A stretch of 5,089 nt of DNA from positions 1-5,089 of the forward strand of contig CAWUKE010000163.1 of assembly GCA_963922935.1 (NCBI GenBank), read 5' to 3'. The stretch comes from Litorimonas sp963922935. GTDB taxonomy: Bacteria; Pseudomonadota; Alphaproteobacteria; Caulobacterales; Maricaulaceae. The notes beneath the pieces are model-generated. The model made no database searches. It was not told the origin of the DNA and worked only from the letters and a program-made list of their open reading frames with translations. Positions 1 through 5,089 of this stretch are shown here, in pieces. Every line of letters begins with the position of its first letter. The first letter of the stretch is position 1. The position numbers and the translations under genes are program-made.

Positions 1-1593
1 GTCGACGCCTCAATTATTGCGGTGGACGCACAAACAGGATCGCTTTGCTCTGATTTTGGCGAGGGCGGACGCGTTGATCTTCGTGTGGGCCTCGGAGACC
101 ACGCAAGGAAAGAATATTATGTAACCTCTCCGCCCACTGTCGCAGGTGACAATCTTGTGGTGGGCGGCCTCGTTTTGGATAGTCAGGACTTAGGCCTTCC
201 GTCTGGCGTGGTTCGCGCTTTCAATGCGATGACGGGTGAGTTGGCCTGGGCTTGGGACGTAGGCAATCCGACCAATCGCGGCCTGCCAGAGGAGGGGGAG
301 ACCTACACGCTGGGGACACCGAATGTCTGGTCCATTATGAGCTACGACCCCGAGCTTGATCTGGTCTACGCCCCGACAGGCAACGCTAATCCCGATTATT
401 TCGGCGGCTTGCGACGTGATTTTGATGATAAATGGTCGTCTGCTGTGGTTGCCCTAGACGGACAAACAGGGGAAGTCCGGTGGTCATTCCAAACGGTTCG
501 TCACGACATTTGGGATTATGACGTCCCGGCCCAGCCTGTGCTGGTCGATGTCGATAAAGACGGGGAACGCGTGCCCTCTGTGGCTATCCCGACAAAGATG
601 GGGCAGATTTTCTTGCTGGATCGCCGCGACGGATCGCCCGTCCATCCCATCGAAGATCGCCCAGTTCCACAAACACCAGAACTGGGTGAATATCTCTCGC
701 CGACCCAACCGTTCTCAAGCCTGCCAAACTTTCATCCCTACCGGCATGAAAAAGATATGTGGGGCCTGACCCCGATCGACCAAATGGTCTGCCGGATCGA
801 ATATAAAATGATGCGCTATGAAGGACTTTACACGCCGCCGACGAGGGGTGGGTCTTTGCTGGCGCCGGGTAATTTTGGCGGATTTAACTGGGGCAGCGTA
901 TCCGTTGATGCCGATAATGGGCTGCTGATCGCGGCACCCATGTTGCTGGCGCATCGTGTCTTGCTGGTGACGCCTGAACAAGTCGCGGCGGCAGGACCGC
1001 AGGCTGCCGCCTTGCTCGGCGAAGATCATCCCGCGGTGAAAATGAGCCCGGACGCCCCCCCAAAGGATGACCCACACGGCGTTGCTGATATTGCGTATTA
1101 TGGTTTGCCCATGCCCTTCATGTCGCGTTTGGGCACAGCCATTCCGTGCTTTGAGCCGCCCTGGTCGCGGATTGCTGTTATCGATCTGAATACGAACGAA
1201 CTGCTTTGGAGCCGCCCGGCCGGTGATATGAGCGATGCCGGTCCGTTCAATATGCGCTCAGGCCTGCCGTTCAATGTGGGAACCGCCATTCGCGCCGGGA
1301 CGCTCACAACCCGGGGTGGACTGACGTTTTTAAGCTCGACAATGGACGCCAAAGTGCGTGCTTTTGATGTGCGGACCGGAGAAGAGCTTTGGGCGGATGA
1401 TCTGCCCGGGAACGGACAGTCGACGCCCATGTCTTACGTTTCAAAAGACTCAGGTCGCCAAATGGTGATCGTGACGGTGCCGAATCCCAGTTGGCGCTAT
1501 CCGCGTGATCCAGTCACAGGCGGCTATATCGACTCGCGCAGTGTGAAGGATGGTCAAGGCGGCTATGTGATCGCCTACGCGCTTGATGACTAA
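1..1593 (+). CDS. membrane-bound PQQ-dependent dehydrogenase (glucose/quinate/shikimate family, Gcd-like), 5' truncated
   Basis: The frame is open from the first base (530 codons), and the Val-Asp-Ala-Ser-Ile-Ile-Ala-Val-Asp start of the visible part already belongs to a propeller blade, so the true start is upstream. The family oxidises glucose, quinate or related polyols in the periplasm with PQQ and feeds electrons to ubiquinone. E. coli Gcd is about 796 residues with five N-terminal membrane helices; those helices and the first blades are outside the window. Seen here: TSPPTV and GGLV (about residues 44-57), SGVVRAFNAMTGELAW, PTGNANPDYFGG, HDIWDYDVPAQP (168-179), PTKMGQIFLLDRRDG, CRIEYKMMRYEGLYTPP, APGNFGGFNWG, and a C-terminal GYVIAYAL. 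Asp172 and Lys199 are 27 residues apart, the spacing of E. coli Gcd catalytic Asp466 and Lys493 (family knowledge), so the enzyme looks active. The loop before the C-terminus is longer than in Gcd. Substrate cannot be told; quinate or another polyol is as possible as glucose. The stop is TAA. Confidence 0.93.
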   Translation, partial: VDASIIAVDAQTGSLCSDFGEGGRVDLRVGLGDHARKEYYVTSPPTVAGDNLVVGGLVLDSQDLGLPSGVVRAFNAMTGELAWAWDVGNPTNRGLPEEGETYTLGTPNVWSIMSYDPELDLVYAPTGNANPDYFGGLRRDFDDKWSSAVVALDGQTGEVRWSFQTVRHDIWDYDVPAQPVLVDVDKDGERVPSVAIPTKMGQIFLLDRRDGSPVHPIEDRPVPQTPELGEYLSPTQPFSSLPNFHPYRHEKDMWGLTPIDQMVCRIEYKMMRYEGLYTPPTRGGSLLAPGNFGGFNWGSVSVDADNGLLIAAPMLLAHRVLLVTPEQVAAAGPQAAALLGEDHPAVKMSPDAPPKDDPHGVADIAYYGLPMPFMSRLGTAIPCFEPPWSRIAVIDLNTNELLWSRPAGDMSDAGPFNMRSGLPFNVGTAIRAGTLTTRGGLTFLSSTMDAKVRAFDVRTGEELWADDLPGNGQSTPMSYVSKDSGRQMVIVTVPNPSWRYPRDPVTGGYIDSRSVKDGQGGYVIAYALDD

Positions 1594-1616
1594 CTGAAGC
1601 TCAGTTTCGTTATAGT

Positions 1617-1630
1617 GCGGCTTAGGCCGC
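1617..1630. terminator. small hairpin behind the dehydrogenase gene, weak terminator candidate
   Basis: GCGGC (1617-1621) and GCCGC (1626-1630) pair around a TTAG loop, 23 bases after the dehydrogenase stop. It lies between two converging transcription units, the dehydrogenase on + and tRNA-Cys on -, so it could act on either. The stem is only 5 bp and there is no T-run on either side, so intrinsic termination is doubtful. I see no better terminator between 1594 and 1724. Confidence 0.25.
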
Positions 1631-1724
1631 CAACCGACTTTGTTAAGACAGCCCTATATCGTCTCGCTCTAAACAGAGGTGTGGCCAGTACTGGAACGCT
1701 AGACCCGGGAGAGGTGCATCGCCC

Positions 1725-1798
1725 TGGAGGTACCACCCGGAATCGAACCGGGGTTCACGGATTTGCAATCCGGTGCGTCACCACTCCGCCATGGTACC
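1725..1798 (-). tRNA. tRNA-Cys (anticodon GCA)
   Basis: Read on the minus strand, a complete 74-nt cloverleaf is present. The acceptor stem GGTACCA/TGGTACC gives 7 perfect pairs (1792-1798 with 1729-1735). The D stem is GCG/CGC. The anticodon loop TTGCAAA (1762-1768) carries GCA at 1764-1766. The T arm is CCCGG-TTCGATT-CCGGG (1736-1752). The discriminator is U73 (position 1728), the known identity base of tRNA-Cys, and CCA is encoded (1725-1727). The outermost anticodon-stem pair is a C·U mismatch (C27-U43); the other four pairs are intact. The gene is transcribed against its neighbours, tail to tail with the dehydrogenase and divergent from the methyltransferase gene. It probably decodes both UGC and UGU. 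Confidence 0.97.
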
Positions 1799-1815
1799 AT
1801 CGCAGGGAGAGCGCG

Positions 1816-1844
1816 CCATAACGCGCTGGGCTACGCCTACGCAA
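1816..1844 (-). promoter_or_regulatory. candidate sigma-70 promoter of tRNA-Cys
   Basis: On the minus strand TTGCGT (1839-1844) and TTATGG (1816-1821) are separated by exactly 17 bases. The -10 box lies 17 bases before the tRNA 5' end, so transcription would start near 1808-1809 and give a leader of about 10 nt. The bases after the -10 box (CGCGCTCTCCC) form a GC-rich discriminator, typical of stable-RNA promoters under stringent control (general knowledge). Neither box is a perfect consensus match, so this is a position-supported prediction. The -10 box sits in the loop of an inverted repeat, AGCGCG (1810-1815) and CGCGCT (1822-1827). Confidence 0.4.
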
Positions 1845-1958
1845 GAGCCTTTGACGGTTATGCGTGTATCAGCGTTGCGCGCTCGGGCGGAGATCGCTAG
1901 AGCGCACACAATTATCAACTGCCAGAGACTCGGCCCCAGACCTTAGGCCCCATGCCCC

Positions 1959-2618
1959 ATGGATAAATTCGATTTCAGCGCCGCGCGGGAAACAATGGTG
2001 GAAAGCCAAATTCGGACCGCGGATGTGACGGACCCGGCCTTGCTTGGAGCCTTTCGCCGGACAGCGCGGGAACGCTTTGTCCCGCAAAATCAGATGGCGC
2101 TCGCTTATGCGGATGCGGAAGTTCGGTACGAGACTGGCCGGACGCTGTTGCGGCCGCGGGATTTTGCGAAACTTGTTCAAGCTGCCGATATTCAACGTAG
2201 TGACGTTGTGCTCGATTTAGCCTGCGCGCGAGGTTATTCGACCGCGATCCTGGCACAGATGAGCGACACGGTCGTGGGTTTAGAAACGTCCGAAGACGAT
2301 GTAACGCGCGCTACAGACCTGTTAACAGAAATGGGCATTTTGAATGCCGCGGTCGTGTCTGGGGATCTCAAACGCGGTGCCGCAGAACATGGCCCGTTCG
2401 ATGTGATCGTTCTCGCGGGCGCCGTGAGCAGCGTGCCAGAGGCGTGGTTTACGCAATTGGCGGATGGTGGACGGCTTGTCGTGATCATTCGCCAAGGGCG
2501 TGTCGGGCGCGCGACAGTCTTTACGAAATCAGGTCAAGCGGTGGGGGACCGTGTCGAATTTGATGCCAGTGCGCCTTTTGTGGAAGGCTTCGCGCCCAAG
2601 GCAAGTTTCGTTTTCTAG
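1959..2618 (+). CDS. protein-L-isoaspartate O-methyltransferase-like SAM-dependent methyltransferase
   Basis: A 219-residue protein of the PCMT (protein-L-isoaspartate O-methyltransferase) family, cytoplasmic, with no signal peptide. The N-terminal helix region MVESQIRTADVTDPALLGAF followed by RERFVP (residues 38-42) is the usual opening of this family. The Rossmann SAM-binding fold follows: motif I VLDLACARGYS (84-94), a ribose-binding Glu109 in VVGLE, FDVIVLAGAV (147-156), and GGRLVVIIR (170-178). Two hallmarks are changed. The catalytic GQTIS-type motif of true PCMT reads GRTLLRP (60-66), and the glycine-rich motif I keeps only one Gly (Gly92). Repair of isoaspartate is therefore doubtful, and the substrate is unknown. 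ATG 1959 is chosen because homology begins right after it; the ATG at 1952 is out of frame and stops after four codons. No good Shine-Dalgarno is visible. tolC follows after 43 bases, which suggests one operon; this pairing recurs in Alphaproteobacteria. Confidence 0.88.
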   Translation: MDKFDFSAARETMVESQIRTADVTDPALLGAFRRTARERFVPQNQMALAYADAEVRYETGRTLLRPRDFAKLVQAADIQRSDVVLDLACARGYSTAILAQMSDTVVGLETSEDDVTRATDLLTEMGILNAAVVSGDLKRGAAEHGPFDVIVLAGAVSSVPEAWFTQLADGGRLVVIIRQGRVGRATVFTKSGQAVGDRVEFDASAPFVEGFAPKASFVF

Positions 2619-2650
2619 CGAGAAGAGCGGGCGCGTCGCGTCTTTTAAAA

Positions 2651-2654
2651 AAGG
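2651..2654 (+). promoter_or_regulatory. ribosome binding site that fixes the tolC start
   Basis: AAGG, at the end of an A-rich run (2647-2654), is 7 bases before ATG 2662. The frame is open further upstream to an ATG at 2500, but that start would lie inside the methyltransferase gene and would put 54 non-hydrophobic residues before the signal peptide. The site therefore supports 2662 as the start. Confidence 0.6.
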
Positions 2655-2661
2655 TTACCCC

Positions 2662-4266
2662 ATGCGCCAGTCTCTGCGTCGTGTCTCCGGCAAAGCTCTG
2701 AATGGCGTTGTCTTATGTTTCGGCGTAGCGCTTGCGCCTCTCGCGCAAGCGCAAGCGCAAACACAAACCGAAACAGAAACAGAAACAGTAGCTGCGCTCT
2801 CAGAGGGGCAAACAGCCTCTGGGACAGAGACGCTGCAAGACGTCTTGGCGAGCGTCTATCAAAGCAACCCTGTCTTATTGGCCGAACGTGCGCGCCTGCG
2901 GGAGATTGACGAGACTTATATCCAAGCCCGCGCGCAGAGCCGTCCGCAACTCACGGCGGGGGGTGATGTCAGCTATACGTGGAACCGGACGCCCGAAAAT
3001 GTAAACTTCTTCGGCGTTTCCGGGGGTACGGTCACAGGGACACCTTACGCCGGACAAGTGGCGCTTATCCAACCGCTTTATCAAGGCGGTCGGTTAAAGG
3101 CGCTGCGGCGCCAGGCGAAAGCCTCAATTCTGGCGGCCCGCGCAGCGCTTGAAAATGCGGAAAACAATATCTTTTTGTCAGCCGCCAACGCCTATGTCGA
3201 TGTGCTGCGCGATGAAGAAACAGCCCGCATACGGCGCAACAATGTCTTGGTCCTCAGTCGGCAACTGACAGCCGCGAATGCGCGCTTTGAAGTCGGTGAG
3301 GGCACACGGACCGATATCGCGCAATCAGAATCTCGCCTCGCGGCGGCGGATGCAGGCCTGGCCCAAGCCGACGCTCAGCTTGCTATCAGTCGCGCGCAAT
3401 TTGTACGCATTGTCGGTCGGATGCCGCAACCGCTCGCGCCCGCGCCAGATTTCGTTCTGCCCACTAGCTTGGCAGAGGCGACCCGTCTGGCACGCGAAAA
3501 CAACCCGCAGCTTATGGCCGCCTATTTCAACGAATTGGCGAGCGAAGCCGGGATTGATGTGGCGAAATCAGCAGGCCGCCCGTCTGTGACGCTGAACAGT
3601 AGTTTTTCGGCCGCGCGAGAGCAGTTGCTGGGAATCGCCACGACGGATCAGGCCATTATCGGGGCCACAGTCAGTGTGCCGATCTTTTCAGGCGGACTGA
3701 ACGCCAGTCGGGTTCGTCAAGCCAAGCACGCCAAAACGCGATTAGGGTTTGAAACGCGCGATACGGAACGGGCCGTCGATCAGACGGTGGCGCAAATCTG
3801 GGCGCGATTGGAAGCGGCCAAGATCCTTGTCGGGACATCGCAGCGCCAAGTCGAAGCCGCGCAGATCGCTTTTGAAGGCGTGACGCTGGAACAGCAGGTG
3901 GGAACGCGGGATCAACTGGATGTCTTGAACGCCGAACAAGAAGTTCTCGATGCGCGGCTGAACCTCGTCAATGCGGAGCGGAATTATGACTCGGCTGTCT
4001 TTCAGCTTTTATCCGTCATTGGCGTCATGGATGCAGACGGGATCGCGCTACCGATCGATCGCTACGACCCAAATGCCTATCTGCAGGACGTGGCCTATGA
4101 TGCGCTGGAACGCGCCGCCGACCGGTTTGTGCCAAGCCAGTTGAAAGGCGAAACCATCATCGGAGACGATGTTGTCGATCTGAATGTCGACCGCCTCAAG
4201 CAGCCTGCAAACGACATTTCGGTGTCAGAGACTGTCGCCCCTTATGAAGCGCAGCCCGAAGACTAA
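2662..4266 (+). CDS. tolC: TolC family outer-membrane channel protein
   Basis: A 534-residue outer-membrane efflux/secretion duct. TolC trimers form a beta-barrel in the outer membrane and a long periplasmic alpha-helical tunnel that docks with HlyD/AcrA-type adaptors for type I secretion and drug efflux (family knowledge). A signal peptide is clear: basic n-region with RR (6-7), hydrophobic core GVVLCFGVALAPLA, and an Ala-Gln-Ala cleavage site near residues 28-32. Two homologous OEP halves follow. Half 1 starts at YQSNP (66-70) and includes IQPLYQGGR and GEGTRTDIAQSE (G214). Half 2 starts at NNPQL (280-284) and includes VPIFSGGLNASR and VGTRDQLDVLNAEQEV (G414). The two GTR sites are exactly 200 residues apart, the internal duplication expected of TolC. 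Residues after about 468 form a mostly acidic C-terminal tail. It is probably co-transcribed with the methyltransferase gene 43 bases upstream. No adaptor or pump gene is in the window, so its partners are encoded elsewhere. Confidence 0.95.
   Translation: MRQSLRRVSGKALNGVVLCFGVALAPLAQAQAQTQTETETETVAALSEGQTASGTETLQDVLASVYQSNPVLLAERARLREIDETYIQARAQSRPQLTAGGDVSYTWNRTPENVNFFGVSGGTVTGTPYAGQVALIQPLYQGGRLKALRRQAKASILAARAALENAENNIFLSAANAYVDVLRDEETARIRRNNVLVLSRQLTAANARFEVGEGTRTDIAQSESRLAAADAGLAQADAQLAISRAQFVRIVGRMPQPLAPAPDFVLPTSLAEATRLARENNPQLMAAYFNELASEAGIDVAKSAGRPSVTLNSSFSAAREQLLGIATTDQAIIGATVSVPIFSGGLNASRVRQAKHAKTRLGFETRDTERAVDQTVAQIWARLEAAKILVGTSQRQVEAAQIAFEGVTLEQQVGTRDQLDVLNAEQEVLDARLNLVNAERNYDSAVFQLLSVIGVMDADGIALPIDRYDPNAYLQDVAYDALERAADRFVPSQLKGETIIGDDVVDLNVDRLKQPANDISVSETVAPYEAQPED
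2743..2790 (+). repeat. in-frame hexanucleotide tandem array within tolC
   Basis: Eight 6-bp units: GCGCAA three times (2743-2760), then ACACAA, ACCGAA, ACAGAA, ACAGAA and ACAGTA. They encode an alternating run of Ala-Gln, Thr-Gln and Thr-Glu pairs (residues 28-43) that spans the signal-peptide cleavage region and the start of the mature protein. The first three units are identical and the later ones differ by one to three bases, as expected of a decaying tandem repeat. Gain or loss of a unit would keep the reading frame. Confidence 0.85.
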
Positions 4267-4368
4267 GCCTCACAAGCCAGCTATATTTCGCCTCATCCCC
4301 AAGAAAATGTGTCGCTTACGCAACGATTGACTGATTCGCCTCAGGATTGAGATCGCCTCGCGCTAGAC

Positions 4369-4393
4369 AACGCTGACGGGTTCGCTTAGCGTT
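4369..4393 (+). terminator. hairpin between tolC and popZ, possible terminator or 5' leader structure
   Basis: AACGCTGA (4369-4376) pairs with TTAGCGTT (4386-4393), 8 bp including one G·U, around a 9-base loop. It lies 102 bases after the tolC stop and 93 bases before the popZ start. Only GTTTG follows, not a real T-run, so it is at best a weak intrinsic terminator; it could equally be part of a popZ leader. The rest of 4267-4486 shows no other gene or strong hairpin. Confidence 0.28.
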
Positions 4394-4398
4394 TGACG
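4393..4398 (+). promoter_or_regulatory. possible -35 element for popZ
   Basis: TTGACG, followed by C, matches the TTGACGS -35 consensus described for Caulobacter housekeeping promoters. No convincing -10 box lies at the right distance; the bases 16-19 downstream read GGATTCG. It overlaps the last base of the hairpin stem. The 220-base gap after tolC makes a separate popZ promoter likely, but this site is only suggestive. Confidence 0.2.
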
Positions 4399-4486
4399 CA
4401 GCAACGGCAAAATTCGGATTCGGTCGGGCCTTTGCTGGTCAACAGAGCGGCCCAATCGCAAGACAGAGGGGATGACGGCGTAAACG

Positions 4487-5089
4487 ATGTCCGAACAGAC
4501 ACCAGAACAAGCCCCTGAAGACACTCTGGACGCCGAGCCCAGCATGGAGGATATCCTCGCCTCTATTCGCAAAATCATCGCGGATGATGGCGATCCGGTG
4601 CCGCTGGACGGGCCGTCTGCGATCGAAATCGTGCCTGCGCCAGATCTGACCGAGGCTGATCCTTTCGTGGAGGCACTGGGGTCTCCTGAGCCTGTTGAAG
4701 CGCTTGATCCGGATGCGCTCGACCTGGACGCGCTTCTCGACGGCGTTGATTTGGCAGAACCTGAACTGCCGGACATGCAACCGCTTGAAGCGGACGCTGC
4801 GGCGGATACGATCAGTGCGTCAAAGGATGACGATGCGATTGACCTTGATATCCCGCTGATCCCGGATGAGCCTGTAACGACACCGACAGAGACAGGCGCT
4901 GTTGATGGCGATCTGGACGCCCTGATGGACGACCTTTTGGTGGAGTTGGGCGAAGACGATGCGGGCGATCTCAGCGAATCTGCGGCCGTTGAGCGTGACC
5001 TGCCAGAAATGGAAACCACTGAGGATATGGAATTGGTTAAGTCCCTTATGGATGACTTAACTGATGAGGACGTTGCCCCGACATCTGAC
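4487..5089 (+). CDS. popZ: PopZ / DUF2497 cell-pole organizing protein, 3' truncated
   Basis: The frame is open from ATG 4487 to the last base (201 codons, no stop), so the gene continues past the window. PopZ assembles polar condensates in Alphaproteobacteria; in Caulobacter it anchors ParB-parS and recruits cell-cycle regulators. The N-terminal client-binding helix is clearly present: EPSMEDILASIRKIIADD (residues 17-34), matching the EPTMEEILASIRRII opening of Caulobacter PopZ. Everything after about residue 35 is a low-complexity linker rich in Asp, Glu, Pro, Leu and Ala, with almost no basic residues, like the acidic proline-rich linker of the family. The C-terminal oligomerisation helices are not reached. 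Caulobacter PopZ is 177 residues in total, so this linker is much longer. Start choice: ATG 4472 is in frame but is cut off by TAA at 4481-4483. The AGAGGGG stretch at 4465-4471 is 15 bases before ATG 4487, rather far for a Shine-Dalgarno. In related genomes valS usually follows. Confidence 0.88.
   Translation, partial: MSEQTPEQAPEDTLDAEPSMEDILASIRKIIADDGDPVPLDGPSAIEIVPAPDLTEADPFVEALGSPEPVEALDPDALDLDALLDGVDLAEPELPDMQPLEADAAADTISASKDDDAIDLDIPLIPDEPVTTPTETGAVDGDLDALMDDLLVELGEDDAGDLSESAAVERDLPEMETTEDMELVKSLMDDLTDEDVAPTSD

Noticed and set aside
189..196. CTTAGGCC 8-mer occurring three times (189, 1621, 1942)
   Set aside because: The copies lie in unlike contexts (inside a gene, a hairpin, a leader), share no extended flanks and have no regular spacing, so chance is the simplest explanation.
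1685..1694. Perfect 10-bp palindrome CCAGTACTGG between the dehydrogenase and the tRNA
   Set aside because: It has no loop to form a stable hairpin, lies at the tail ends of two genes, and matches no operator I can name.
1725..1798. tRNA-Cys as an integration site for a mobile element
   Set aside because: No integrase and no direct repeat of the tRNA 3' end were seen in the window, and the flanking genes look like core chromosome.
1615..1821. 68-codon plus-strand open frame
   Set aside because: It runs across the tRNA-Cys gene in antisense and shows no recognisable protein features.
1851..1856. TTGACG on the plus strand as a -35 box for the methyltransferase gene
   Set aside because: No -10-like hexamer lies 16-18 bases downstream (the sequence there is GTTGCG), so no promoter is claimed.
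2500..2661. 54-residue N-terminal extension of tolC from the upstream ATG
   Set aside because: It overlaps the end of the methyltransferase gene in another frame, has no signal-peptide character, and a good ribosome binding site and signal peptide occur at 2662.
4363..5019. 218-codon open frame on the minus strand opposite popZ
   Set aside because: Its product is a monotonous Ser-rich sequence made by reading the Asp/Glu-rich popZ codons backwards; the plus-strand frame has a clear PopZ N-terminus.

Overview
The window looks like an alphaproteobacterial chromosome, moderately GC-rich. The main reason is the order of three co-directional + strand genes: a protein-L-isoaspartate methyltransferase-like gene, a TolC-type outer-membrane channel gene, and a PopZ/DUF2497 gene. 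PopZ is known only from Alphaproteobacteria, and this order (usually followed by valS) recurs in that class. A stalked or budding lineage near Caulobacterales/Maricaulales is plausible, but the window alone does not settle it.

Layout. Positions 1-1593 hold the C-terminal two-thirds of a membrane-bound PQQ-dependent dehydrogenase (glucose/quinate/shikimate family); its start and membrane anchor lie upstream of the window. Positions 1594-1958 contain no protein gene. This stretch holds a tRNA-Cys(GCA) gene on the minus strand (1725-1798), a plausible promoter for it (1816-1844) and a small hairpin behind the dehydrogenase (1617-1630). Positions 1959-2618 encode the methyltransferase-like protein. 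After 43 bases comes tolC (2662-4266) with its own ribosome binding site, so these two are probably one operon. A 220-base gap with a hairpin and a possible -35 element precedes popZ (4487-5089), which runs off the right edge without its C-terminal domain.

How the genes fit together. The dehydrogenase would oxidise a sugar or cyclic polyol in the periplasm and pass electrons to ubiquinone. TolC is the outer-membrane exit duct for tripartite efflux pumps and type I secretion; no pump partner is encoded here. PopZ organises the cell poles. The methyltransferase-like protein has lost the classical motifs of PCMT and its substrate is unknown. I see no phage, transposon, CRISPR or defence genes. 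The points most worth a second look are the divergent methyltransferase, an in-frame hexanucleotide array at the TolC signal-peptide junction, the long acidic repeat-bearing linker of PopZ, and the unusual C-terminal loop of the dehydrogenase.
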